DNA of 64,000 bases from Edaphochlamys debaryana (lineage: Eukaryota; Chlorophyta; Chlorophyceae; Chlamydomonadales), in NCBI GenBank assembly GCA_016858145.1, contig JAEHOE010000062.1, positions 186,001 to 250,000 of the forward strand, read 5' to 3'. Positions 37,201 to 49,100 of the stretch are shown in pieces; position 1 is the first letter of the stretch, and the number at the start of each line of letters is the position of its first letter. Both the position numbers and the translations under genes were made by a program. Below the pieces are notes generated by a model. That model was not told the origin of the DNA. It saw only the letters and a list, made by a program, of their open reading frames with translations, and did no database searches.

Positions 37201-40200
37201 CGTGTACAGCCTGTGAGTGCCGTACGACCGTACTAAGCACCGCCGGCGTACGACGGCATACAACATGGGGAGGCACGGCGCAGGGGTTGGGGCCGTTGTG
37301 ATGTGGGCCTCCCTCCACTTTGCGTGCTGATCTCTTCATTCTCGTGTGTGCTTGTGACCTCGCCTCAGAACCAACACGTCCTCCACGCCAGGTCCGTCCT
37401 GCCTCGGCACGCAGTGCACAGAGGAACTGCTAGCGTGTGACCCCAGGGCGGCACCAGCTTCCTCCACAATAACGGACGTACGGTCGTCAGCTGTTGGGGG
37501 GCTGTCGGTCTTGGGGATCGACGCCACGGCAGCATGCACTGCCCCTCAATCGGGTTCGAAGCTGCCAGAACCACTGCAGCAGGCTGATGGAAAGGCTGCT
37601 CTTCGTGCGTCGAACACCAACGCCGTCGACGTGCTCACGGAGCGGTCGCCTTATTATCGCTGTGGGCTTGCCACGAACGTGCACCTCGAGGTGGGAGGGC
37701 GGCTGATGGCTGACAAGGTGCAGCCAATCTTCTCGACCTTCTCGATCCTTGTCAACCCGTTCTAAACCGTTCCCCCGTTCCGGGCGCTCGATGACACAGG
37801 CGCCCGGAGATGTCGGGGAGGGCATGGGCGGCCCCGGTTCAGGCGGCAGCGCACCGCTGGTGCCAGTGGTTCGCCTGACATCCCTGGTCCTGGGCAAAGG
37901 TGCGTGCGACTGTGAGTCCCTGTGCAGGGGCGAGTGTGTGTGTCGGGGTCCGGTCGAACACTGGGAGCGGTCAGGGGAAAGGGCAGGGCAGCTCGAGGTC
38001 GGGTACGTACTAGGCGTGCCGACTTACGACCCCGCCAGACCGCGCCAAACCCCTTTTCATGATTTCAGTTGGGGAGCGGTCGATTGGTCCTTGAGCTCCT
38101 TACTTGTCGCGACGCCCCCGGCGTCCAGCCACTCGCCCACCAGCTCGCCCGCCGCTGTCCTCCACTCCTACCGCTGCCCGCAGGCGGCTTTGGCCGGGTG
38201 TACGCCGGAGAGATGGACGGTGCGCCCGTGGCCGTTAAGATGATTGCGGACGGAAGACCTGAGTCAGCTGCATGCCCACGACGCCATCGTAATGACACGT
38301 ACGGTCCTTTGAGCAGGCAAGGAGACGGACGGGAAGCAATCAAGCAAGGCGGCTCAAGAGGCCTCAGCACCTGAGCCGAGGCGGAGACTCCATAGGAGCT
38401 AGTCGAGCCTTGCCTGTGTTTCTCTTTCGCCCCGATGCACCTGCCGCCTGCAATCAAAGCGAGAACCCTTGACCCTTTGGTAATGCCCAGGAGCTGGAGG
38501 TGCTGGCCCGCTGCACGCACCCCTGCATCGTGCGGGTTTTGGCGGCGTGCGCCATGCCTCCCCGGCCCTTCATTGTCATGGAACGGTGCGTGGGCTCGGT
38601 GCATGCGCCGTACAGGGCCAATCTGTTCGTTTATGCCGTACAGCTACCAAGACACGAGCAAGTGGCGCAAGGAGAAGACCCGTTCCTAGCGTCAATACTC
38701 GGACCTTACTGGTACGTGCTTGCCTTGCCCCTTTCCGATTGCCCAGGATGGAAACGTCTCTGGAAACGTTGCTGTACGGCAAGCCGGACACCCTGCTGCC
38801 CCTGCCCGTGGTCCTGAGTATTGCCCTGGACGTGGCGCGTGGGCTGGAGTGCCTGCATCCGACAGGTTAGTGATACGTACGGGATGTACGGCAGGTGGAA
38901 CATGCTCGTGCGTTCCGCTGCACCCCTGGCTTGCTGAGGCTGCCCCGACGGGTGTGCCACCGCCGCCGCTTGGAAGGCTGTGTGGACGAATGAATGATCG
39001 CCTCTGCGTGGCACCCTCGCTTGCCCTTGCCCTCCGACCCCAGTGCTGCACCGGGACCTCAAGCCCGGCAATGTCTTGATCAACAATGCCAGCAGCAGCC
39101 GGCCCTCGCCAAGCTCACGGTCAGCCGCTGGAGGGGCAGGGATTCGTGCTTCATTCTCCCTAGCCTGCGCGCCTGTCTTCCTGTCGTGTGGAGGCGCACC
39201 GGCCTCATTCAGCCGGCTAGCTAGCCAGGTTTCCATGGGAGATGACCGCGTCAAAGCGCCGCGCTCGGCCATACATCCTTCAACAGCTGAGCTATCATCT
39301 TTTTGCACTCACCCTGTTCCGTGTCCGCTGACCCACGCATTCACCCCAGGACTTCGGCCTCTCGAGGGTGCGCCAGACGATCCTTCACACGCACCAACCA
39401 ACCCGAAGCGGGGACCCCGGCCTACCTGGCACCGGTGAGCGCGGCCCTACTTTGCAGTCTATGCTTTTCACCTGTGTGATAGCAGTTAAGCCCTGCTAGC
39501 TGTGGCACGAGCAACGAATCCCTTGGCTCCTCCTTGACCAGTCATTATCCCTGTTCGCCCGCCCGGGCTCGTGGTCATTCTGCGCGCCCCCAGGAGTGCT
39601 GGGACGTGCGCGCACCAGGGATCACGCACAAGGCGGTGGGTGGGTTGACTGGGTTGCGTGGCAGGCGCGGGTTCTTGCAGTCAATGCGCTGGCGTGCCAG
39701 GCAGGGGTGTTTGCAAGCGGCCCGTGCGGACGGAAGCTCAAGGCTGATGTATGCCCCCATCCGTGTAACACGGAAGACTGTGTGCCCCGGCGGTGTGCAG
39801 GACATCTTCTCGTGGGGCGTGCTGGTGTGGGAGGCCCTCGCTGGGGTCCAGCCCTGGCTTGGACTGGTGAGCATGCAACCTATGCACTGAACTACACCTC
39901 CAGCCACCAAAGGCTCGCACCTAGCTAATGACACCAATACTTTCGCTCTAATCCTCGGACGTCTTGGTCCTGGTTGCCCCGCCTCGTTTCTGTCGGCCCC
40001 CGGCACAAACGGTTGCCCTAACCCGCTGTATGTCCTCCTGGCGCTCCCACGAAACAGAGCGCCGTCAACATTGCGCTGTACGTGCACGTGTACGACTCGC
40101 GGCCGCCCATGCCCGCGTACGGCACGCGGGGCGAGAGCCCCGGTCGCTGGCCCCCGCGGCTGGTACGACTCATCGCTGAGTGCTGGGACAAGGTCAGTGG

Positions 40201-41384
40201 GGGGCATCGGTGGTTGTTAGTTGGCCGCGATGGGCCGTTGGTTTTTGGCTTGAGTTGTTATTGACTGGAGCTGTTGGCCATGCGGCATGCAGACGTCGCC
40301 TCGCATGGGAGGGGGAAACGGGACAGGATAATCAGTCCTGTATCACAGGCGGGGCGTAGAGGCAAGCTCGGTTGTGGTACCAGGGCGCTTCGTGTGGAGG
40401 CTCATCCCGGAAAGGCTGTCCGACCTCTCTCCCCTGTGTGCTTCTGGCCGCCGCGACCCCTGCAGGACCCCCTCCGACGCCCTGCTGCAGCGGAAGTGGT
40501 GAAGCGGCTGTACATAACTCAGCAGGCAGGTGGTGGGAGAGGGTAGAGGCAAGGGCCGGAGGCAAGGCCCAGGGGAAGGCTAGAAGGGCAGCCTGTGGGG
40601 CAAAATGTGGCCGAGTGCATCCATGGGACCACCGCTTCTGCCACGCCATCCGTAGAAAGATGGGAATGCGGGGCACATTTGTGCCCCCCCTGCACTCCGC
40701 ACCTGACCTCACGAGGGGTCGCCGTCCGCCCCACAACCCCTACTCGCACCCAATGCCCCACAGGACCTCGAAGGCCCGGCGGCGGGGGAAGCTGTGTCCG
40801 CTGTTGCGACAGCCGCGACTGACGACTCGACAGACGCCGGCTCCGTGGATCTGTCTCTGGAGCTGCAGCCAGACCCCTCGGGAGCGGTTCTGGACGGCAG
40901 CGACAGCAGGCCTGGGGCGCCCCTGGGGCCTGCCGATGACGAGTCACACACTGCAACGCCCGCACCGCGCCAGCAGGGTGAGGCACGGCTGACCCGATCA
41001 CAACACGGGGCAGGCCGGGCTAACGTGGATCTTGGGCGGACCTGAGCCGCCGGACACATGCCCTGTAGCCTCCTGCCACCTGTTCCCACCAGGCCGGTGC
41101 TGAAGCCATCCACCCGCCCGTTCCGGGACGCTGCACCGTGCCATCCTTCGCTGTACTTCTATGCCAGCCAGGACCCTGTGTTGACTCAATATCCCTGCCC
41201 CTCCCCCTGTCCCGTCCGCCGCCCCGCTTCCTTCCCGTCCACGCCAGCCGCGGCGCCGCGCAGCCACTCATCGCTCCGCAGCAACCCGCGAGCGCCCCCG
41301 AGCGTGGCGCCCATACCAGAAGAGGAGGAGGAGGACGGGCCCGAAGGATTCAAGGCACAGCAAGGGCCGCAGGACAGCAGCTGA
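34205..41384 (+). CDS. Receptor-like TKL protein kinase with frameshifts in the kinase domain
   Basis: This is a transmembrane tyrosine-kinase-like (TKL) kinase. A hydrophobic, signal-like stretch ends exon 1 (34205-34423). Ectodomain exons include 34539-34672 (RNGPELVEAFANGDISEILI), 34836-34941, 35178-35255, 35544-35631, 36058-36134 (WPDGSVVPAEQRCW), 36278-36396 and 36539-36847. A membrane helix with a following Arg run lies in 37089-37212, and a juxtamembrane exon is 37369-37690. Kinase exons are 37800-37899 plus the one starting at 38184 (LGKGGFGRVYAG, VAVK), 38491-38585, 38747-38865, 39044-39119 (HRDLKPGNVL), 39350-39434 (DFGLSR), 39594-39635 (start of the APE element), 39801-39866, 40058-40192, 40466-40525 and 40764-40977. 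The last exon starts at 41093 and ends at 41103 or 41384, depending on frame. One base is missing near 39108-39111 and one is extra near 39404. The joins after 35631, after 36847 and at about 38280 are unsettled. It is either a decaying kinase or contains sequence errors. Confidence 0.72.
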
Positions 41385-43082
41385 GCTGGCCGGGGTCCGA
41401 GGGAGGCGGGAGAGGGGAGCGTGTGTGGCTTGATCGGCGGCCGCTGACTGACCCCGCAAGGGGGGCGAGTAGTGCCAAGTTGCGAGGCGAGGCGGGCGAG
41501 AAGCGTCAAGGGGGCACTTTCAATGCGTGAGAGCGTTGTGTGGTTGACCATAGTGGCCGAGCTGTGTAGATAGTAGAGCGCATGAAGTCATTTTTTGGGC
41601 TGAGCCGCCGCCGTCAGGCTCTTCGGGCGGCGAAGCCCCCCGAGATTACCCCGTGTCGGCGTGCACTGCGTGCGTGCGTGTGTGCCTGCGGGGGGTGCGA
41701 GTCCCCCGACAAACTGCTATCAACGCGTTAAAGCTCGGTTGGATTATAGTGCGCCCACGGTTACCACGGGGAATGGGTCGCGTAGCAGATGGGTGAGGGG
41801 CTCAGCCCTTTTCCGCCCCCATGGGGGCGCCCCGCTTGTTGTTCGGAGAGGGGAGGACTCAAGGGTTTCAACAGTCTAGCAATTGGGGCTTGCGTGTGGT
41901 CTTGCCGGGCTTAAGACGCTGAAGACGCAACATGACTTCAAAAGTATCCATTCTGGACCTGTTCAGCCGCAGGCCTAGAGTCTAGGTCGACAAGTCCATG
42001 GGTGTTTAAAAGTGGCATCATGTGAGGGCTCGTATGGGCTCGTATGCTTCATTTGGGCTTCCAACGGAACGCTGCCCTGATTGCAACCTGAATGCGCGTT
42101 ATTGATTTGCTAGCTAGCTTCACAAGTCCATGTTGCTGGATACCGTACTACGAATTAAGTGGAGGCCTTGCATGGGCTTCCGGACCTGACAGAAGGCAAG
42201 GTGTTGATCAAGGTCTACAATTACATGGTTTCATGGGGCCCACGCATGACCTAGGCCCCTGTAGTACGAAAGTGAACGGCGTGTGTGTGACCTGTCTCGA
42301 CCTGTCCTTGCATCTGGGCCTGCCTTTGTCATGGAGGTGGCGTGACGGGCACGTGCGTTGTGATGAAGCCAGGATGAAGCCATTGATTACGGTACCTGGG
42401 GTGGAGGGTGGCATGGCCGCATGGGGCCTTGGGGATGCGACCGCCTGTATGGCATCAACCGGTCACAGCCCTCCATGTATCTCGCCTGACCAATTGGCCT
42501 TCCGCCGAGGCTAGGCCGGCATGGGCCCAACTCTAAGCCTCTACAACACCAAGTCTGCCAAAGGGGCCGATTCAGTCGCTGGACCCTGGGCACGGCACTA
42601 GCCCTGCTTCCGCTCCTGTGTTTGGCCCTTTCTGGACCCCCTCAGGTCTATTCGGGTGACTTAACGGTTGCGCAACGCAGCCATCCCCACGACGAGCGAG
42701 GCGGGAGGTGTTTGGAGGAGGGCGTGCGGTATTGGGCAGGGGCTGGGCACGGGGACGACGGGGTGGGGGTTGGCCGCTGGCTGGCCGCCAGAAAGTGCTG
42801 GTCGGGACTCGGGAGGACTCGTGGCACGCACGGCGATGGGCCGCAGGCACTGGAAGTTCATGCCGATCCCAGCTGCGTCCGTCTCTCGCTCGCAGTGCGT
42901 CCCAAAGCCGCGAGTCAACGATCCGTAATCCTCTGTACTACGCGCCATCGCGGCCCTATTTCTCGCTCCGCAGCGTTCGCTGGCATCTACAGCCCCTAAG
43001 CGTTCTGCACGAAACACCACTTTCTCACGCACATAAGCAACAGGCGCGGCGTCACTCGTTCCGACTTCAAGACCTACCGACA
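41385..43082. other. Intergenic region with no gene seen
   Basis: This is the 3' flank of the kinase and the 5' flank of the small Cys-rich gene. A palindromic stretch centred on ccccatgggg near 41820 could form a hairpin. Nothing else is supported. Confidence 0.4.
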
Positions 43083-43532
43083 ATGTGCTTCCAAGCGACG
43101 TGCCCTACGTGCCAGCGCCCAACCTGGCAGGGTTGCGGCATGCACATCGACTCCGTAAGTTCGGGGCTGGCTTCTCTGGCTCAGCCTCCCGGAACCGTCC
43201 CGGGCTATTCTTGGACGTCAGCGAGCTGATACCTTGCGTTTCTGCCTAGAGATCAGCGACAATACACAGCCGGCTCTTTCGGCCACCACGTCGCGCTTCT
43301 TCACAAGCAGCATGTGTCGTAATTCGTCTGTTCCGCCCTTCCCCTTTTGGCTTAGGCGCTTGCTGGCGTCCCTATGGACAAGCGATGCACCTGCAAAGCG
43401 CGAACCCAGGTGGGTGGGTGCATGCACATGCCCCCGGTCGCAGCACCGCTGCTCCCTCCATCCGTCTCCCTCGCTCCTCCTCGCTCCTCACCCCAGCTGC
43501 CTCAAACCCCTGCACGCCCCCTTGCAACTTGA
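43083..43532 (+). CDS. Small conserved Cys-rich protein
   Basis: Three short exons (43083-43154, 43356-43409, 43497-43532) join in phase 0 with canonical GT-AG introns and encode 53 residues. The protein starts MCFQATCPTCQRPTWQGCG and continues into an HIDS segment, then GVPMDKRCTCKAR. It matches a small eukaryotic family that I know by pattern only: an MC...C..C...TW.GCG.H start followed by a VP.D.RC.C segment. The paired cysteines suggest zinc binding, which is inference. A TGTAA word at 44069-44073 could serve as an algal polyadenylation signal about 0.5 kb downstream. The gene stands alone, between the kinase and paralogue 3 of the unknown family. Confidence 0.8.
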
Positions 43533-46182
43533 CCGCAGGCTGAGCACAAGAAGTGAGACATGCAATGGTGAGCACTGTTAAGGAGCCATCTAGAGGCTTA
43601 GCACCTGAGCTCCCTGGCTCCATGCCCAGCGAGCATCGCTACCCGCCACGCGCCTCGGTTAACCGTGCTCTCCTCCGTCCCGCCTCCTGCCCCCCTGGCC
43701 AAACAGACCGCAGCCCTGCAATGAGCATGCGTAGGAGACGCTTTACGGATGGCGGCAGGCGGGCGGGGACTGGACCGTTGGGAATTAGGCATGCATAACT
43801 CAGCGGCCTGCAGGGGCCTGGCCGCATGCATTGGACCCGATTGGACCTTAACGCGATGGGGTGGTTGCTTTTAGAAGGCATGCAGTAACATATGCATCGT
43901 GGGCATGTGGGCGTATTAGTGGCCAGATGGCGAGGGGCATGCTCTATGCTGGTGATAAGGGCGAAGGCGGGAAGGCGTGATGACCAAGGGGCGTAGGTTG
44001 TGTTGCAGATAGGCGATGCGCCGCTGGGACATTGGCTGTAGTTGGCAGGCGGTTGGCAAGGTCTGCAGTGTAATGTGCAAAGCTGCGATGACTCCTATAT
44101 TCAGCTGACTCTGTAGGGACTCTTGCCCAGGCTGCCGCAGAGCCCGAGCTTGCTGGGGTCACTCAGCGGGGTTGGTTGAAGGGGGAACTGCAAGGGAGCT
44201 GTGCACCCAGGCGTGAATCGGACAGTCGGAGTTTCAAGTAGGAGGGTGAGACCTGGTAATGATTAGGGACTGACCCCTGCACGCCTGATGATGGACCCAT
44301 AGGGCATACTCACGTGCCTGGAAGCCCCCAACCCCCTCAGGCGTGCTGCGCTTCACATTGATCACAGGTGGGCCAACGCGCTCTAGCGGGACTGGCGGCC
44401 GCCTGCACGCACAACACCGGGGGCCTCGACACCAAGAGCCAGGAAAGTACCGTTTGCGCGCGCGGCTGCCCCTAGGTTAGCCCCTGCCTCGGCGATGCGC
44501 CTTGCTGGCACCCTGCCTTCTTCTCTCGCGTTGCGACGGCGCGCTCAGCTGCATCCCCCTTCATCATCTTCCGGACTACGCTGCACGGCCCCTGCGAGCA
44601 CAGAAACGCCCCTCAGGCGTGCCTGTGTCAACGCTCTCCCTTCTCCCCCACATGCCTGTCTGGGACTCTGGGTGCCCTCATCCTACGCGATTCCAGGGAA
44701 GGCACCACCGGAACAGGTTCAGAGCTGGCAAGCCATCTCTCCCAGGCCGAACAAATTACTCATCCCAGAACACCTTACAGCACTCGTGCTCTTGTTTCAT
44801 CCAAGCCACCGCCGCCCCTCCAACAACGGTCTGCCAGTGTGCGAGTCCATCGCTTCTCCAGTCGCCTCACACAGCTCACTCACTAAGCCGCATCCCTCTT
44901 CGCTCGACCAGAGTGCACCGCCCGTTTATGGGCGTCCAGCAGGGCCACGGCGCACCATCGTCCAGCAGGGCCCGCCCAAGAACGATCCATCATTCCCTCA
45001 AAGTGCACGCCACCGAATGCCCCGGCCCTTTCGTGCGCACGACCCCTAGAACACACATCATCACACAAGCTTGGTACCTGACCCGTAGTCAGCTGGCTGC
45101 TGTCCAAAAGTGTCAGAACCGCCAAGCATCCTCAAGGGAACCCTCTTTACCAAGTTGACCCTCCGGGACCTCACAGACGATCCCGATAAAGGGAATGTCA
45201 ATGCGCTTTGTACAGCCCGGCTCAGTCCGTCCAACACACCGGCCGATGGCACAGCACAGTACCACACACACGCTCCTCTCTGTACAAACACGTGAGACTT
45301 GCGGATGACATCTCCGACAGATCCTGCTGCCCAGCCCCAATCTGGGCCCATCGCCCCGGCTCACGTGCCCTTGAAACACACCTGCCCTCATACAGACAAA
45401 CCCGCAGCGCCCCCTCAAGTCACGCACGCAAGCGCCGGCCTCAGTCCTGCAAAACTGCCCCTGCTGCGTGACAATAATCTCAGGATCACACAGACAGAAG
45501 CTAACAACCGCTAGAGCGCCGCCTGCAAAGCCCTGGAGGCTTGACGAAACCGGAGGCCTCAGCATCCATAAGCAGCAATAAACCCAAATTGCGATGCACC
45601 AACCCTGACACTGAGCGAATGAAACGGCGGAAGATAAGGAAGCGGTGCTACTCTCGGTATGACAAACTCTTCACGCAAGTACCAACACCAGTGGGATCCA
45701 AACCCTTTCCCTCCATATTATTCAGCGGCATAGTTCCACTCCGCTGGGCGGAGGAGGGTTGACGCTCCCACAGCTAGCCCCTTAATCCAGAGGGCACCCC
45801 TCTGAGTATGTACCGGCCGATAGACGCCCACAGGGAGCGCGCCTTTGTACCACAACAGCTGCCCATTCATGGCAGCTGCTCCTTCTGTATCAACCCCCTC
45901 GCAAGATCTTGCCTTCAAACCTCCCTGCAAGCTACCATTCCTCCATAGCAAGCCGCTCTGCACGCCCTCATAGGCCGCTAGGACCGCGTCCGAGCTCCAG
46001 CGGCCCGTCTCTCTTTACTCCTGCCCCAACAGCGGCCGCTGCGCTCCAGACGCAGCTACCCCTATCAGCTTCTGCTGCGAGCCTGCGACGGCAGCCGGTG
46101 CGCTCCCAAAGCGGCCACCCAGGCCAACGTATTAACGCCTGACGGCGCCCCAACCGCCAACTGCCAACCACCACCCTCCCTC
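43533..46182. other. Intergenic region with unclassified open frames
   Basis: This region includes the likely 3' UTR of the small Cys-rich gene and the 3' flank of paralogue 3. Open frames of about 184 and 218 codons overlap at 44495-45158 on the plus strand. Their composition is not gene-like, the frames compete, and no domain is recognisable. Confidence 0.35.
44069..44073 (+). promoter_or_regulatory. Candidate TGTAA polyadenylation signal
   Basis: TGTAA is the usual poly(A) signal in Chlamydomonas-type algae. This copy lies about 540 bp after the stop of the small Cys-rich gene. It is a short word and could occur by chance. Confidence 0.25.
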
Positions 46183-49100
46183 TCAGTCCTCTTGGTCGGC
46201 CAGTACGAAGAGGGGAGCCTCCTCGTTCTGCCCCCAAGCGGGGTCAACCAAGCCGCCAAAGGAACCTGCCCGGTCCAGCCCTTCGCCCTGCCCCGTGCCG
46301 CGCGCCACACTGTCGTACCGCTGCAGCACCTTCTCGTACTCTGATCCGCATCGGGATCCACCGAACTCGGATCCGAGCTTGGCGAGGGACTCGGCGCTGT
46401 CGTCTTCCGTTGGCGCGTGGCTCCGAAGTCGCCCGGACCCCGCGTGTCGAAGCGCCAGTCGAGAATGGCCTGCAATCAAGTGCAAAAGCGTTAACACACG
46501 CAATGTTTCAAAGAGAGGAGGCCTGCCATGATGAGTCTCTATGCGCCAAACAGGCAGGCACGCCAAGGCAGGCAGGCAGGCGGGGCGCGCTCGCGGCCCC
46601 GCAGCAACCTCCGCTCCGGCCCAGGGCGCCAGCACGCGCTGGCCCCAGAAACCCGCCCACTGCCCACGGCCCCACCTGCGAGCGCACGACGCGCGGCCCC
46701 TGGCGTGACGGCGCCGCCGCCCTCGGTGCTGGTCGCCGTCGCCGGCTCCGCCACGAACGGGCTCTTGGGCATTGCCGCCACCGTCGGCAGGCTGCACGCA
46801 GACGCCGGCCTGGGCGCCAGGCAGGTGCGGGAGAGGCGGTGCTGCAGCATGGTCGCGACGGTTGGGCTGGCGATGGAGCCAGGGCCCGTGCGGTTGCCGC
46901 CGACGCTGCGCCTGGGCGCTGGCCCGGCGGCGGCGGCGGCTGGCGGCGCCGCTGACGTCAGCAGCAGGCGCGAGCGCGCGGGCGAGGGGCCCGGGCTGTT
47001 GGGCGACTCCAGCGCGTGCGGCGTCGGGGCGGCGGAGGGGCGCGGCTGCGGCGACGGCAGCGGCAGGCTGCGGAGCGACGGCAGCGGCGGCGGCAGCGGG
47101 AGCGAGCGCGCGGGAGCGAGCGACGCCGGGGCCGTTGCGGCGGGTGCGAGGTGCATCGGCGCCGCCGGCACGGGCTGGGCGGCGCGAGCGGCCTGGGGCT
47201 TGAGGGCCACACCGACGCGCGCCGGGCCCCAGCCCCAGCCGACGCCGGAGACGCGCACGACCCGGCCCCGCCAGCCCTCGGCCTCCGCCTCCACAGCCGC
47301 GCCGGCGAACGCCGTGGAAGCCGCTGTCGAGGCGGCGGCGGCCGTGGCGGCAGCGCCGGGCAGCGTCGCCGCCAGGTGGATGGTGGCGGCAGCGGAGGTG
47401 AACTCCATCAGCCCGCCGCCGCCAGCGGTGCTGCCGAACGGCGCCGCCGCCAGGACGCCGCCGCCGGCCCTTCCCGGCATGGCAACCACCGCCGCTGGCT
47501 TGGGCCGGGGCCCCAGCTGAGCAGCCAGCCTCGCCGCCGGCTGCGGCGGCACCGCGAACGTTGCCGGCGCACCCGGCTCTGTCCAGCTGCCGTGACGTAC
47601 GGCAGCGCCGCCGCCAGGCGTGGACGAGGCCTGCGACTTCGGCCCTTCGTCTGAGTTCTCTGCTGACGTGGCCATGGCACGGGGCGATTCATACATAGCG
47701 GCCGCGGGCGGCTGGCGTTGCAGCCACGACGCCCGGAGCTCGCCCGAGCTCTCGCCGTCACCCGAGGAGGAAGCGGCGGCGCGCGCCGCCAGCGCGGCTG
47801 CGAAGGCCTCCGGCGGCGGCAGGGCTGGGGCCTCGGCCGTTGTCGGCGGCGGGTGGGCGCTGCTGGCGAAAGAGTTGGTATGGGACGGGGGCGGAGGGCC
47901 GGCGGTGCGGGCAGGGGCGGCGGCAGGGGCATCGGCGGCGGCGGCAGTGGCGGTGGCGGCGGCGGTGGAGGCATCCTCGGGTGCGGCAGCCTTGTCTCCA
48001 GCCAGGCTGCAGAGCGGAAGCGGGGAACAACGAGGGGGTGAAGACATAACGAAGCCATGCAAACAGCCAGCACTCAGGGCATAAATTACGAGGGCTGAGC
48101 GCACTGCACTGCAGGGAAGGCCCCCCCAACTAGCACAACCCTAGCAACGTGCGGTGATATGCCTTCAGACCGCGCCCAGCCAACAAGCGCTGAACCACAA
48201 CACAGCCTCCCGGCTACGTTCATCTGCAGATCCCACCTTTTCAGGAAGCCGTTCAGCCCCAGGTCGTCGCTCGACGTGACCTGGCGCCGCCGGCCCTTCC
48301 GGGTCGGAGTGGTCGCCCCGCCGCCGCCGAGGCGCGGCCCCAGCGCCACGTGCGCGCCCCAGCCAGACGGGTGGTGGCCGTGGCTGACGTGGCCACTGGC
48401 GTGGTGGTGGGTGCCATGGTGTATGCGATGGAAGTGGTGGAAGTGGGGCACGTGGTGCACGGGCACCGCGGCGGCGCCGTCGGCGGCCTCCTCGGTGTCG
48501 CTGTCACACACGCCAAAGGCGAGGAGCGAGGAGGAGGATACGCGGTGCGTGTGCTTGGCGAGGGTGGGGATGACGCGCAGCGCGCGGAGGGGGTGCGGCT
48601 GCGCGCCCGAGCCGGCGCCCGTGTGGCGGCTGCGGGCGGAGCGCATGGACGACTGGCGGCTGCCGGCTGCGGGGTGGGGGCGGGGGCGGGGCGTGAGCGG
48701 GGAGGGGGTGGGAGGGCGGACAAGACAGGGCGACGGGAGGGGAATGGTGAGGAGGTGTGACAGCGAGGATGACTGGGGGCCGGCGGCTGCAGCGGGTCTA
48801 CCGGACGTGTGAAGGGTGAAAGCTGAAGGGCCAGAGGCTGGAACAGGTCCGACATACCCGCTTCGCGTACGGGGAAAGGGCCAGCTGTAAACCCCGCACG
48901 TCGCGATAGCCCGCGGCCGTCCAGCCCCGCACGCTTGCGCTTAGACGCGAGCTCTTTCCGCATCCACACCCCTGTCCCGAAAACACACCAACCCAGTTTA
49001 GTTTAGCTCACCCAGCTGCCACCAGCGGCGCGAGCTCACGTCCCCGGCCGTCTCCTCCTCCCAGGCACTCCCGGCCGCCGCAGCCGCCGTGGCGGCGGCA

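Noticed and set aside
44495..45158. Overlapping open frames of 184 and 218 codons as a gene
   Set aside because: Two frames compete over the same bases, the composition is Pro/Ser/His-rich without any motif, and no splice structure supports either.
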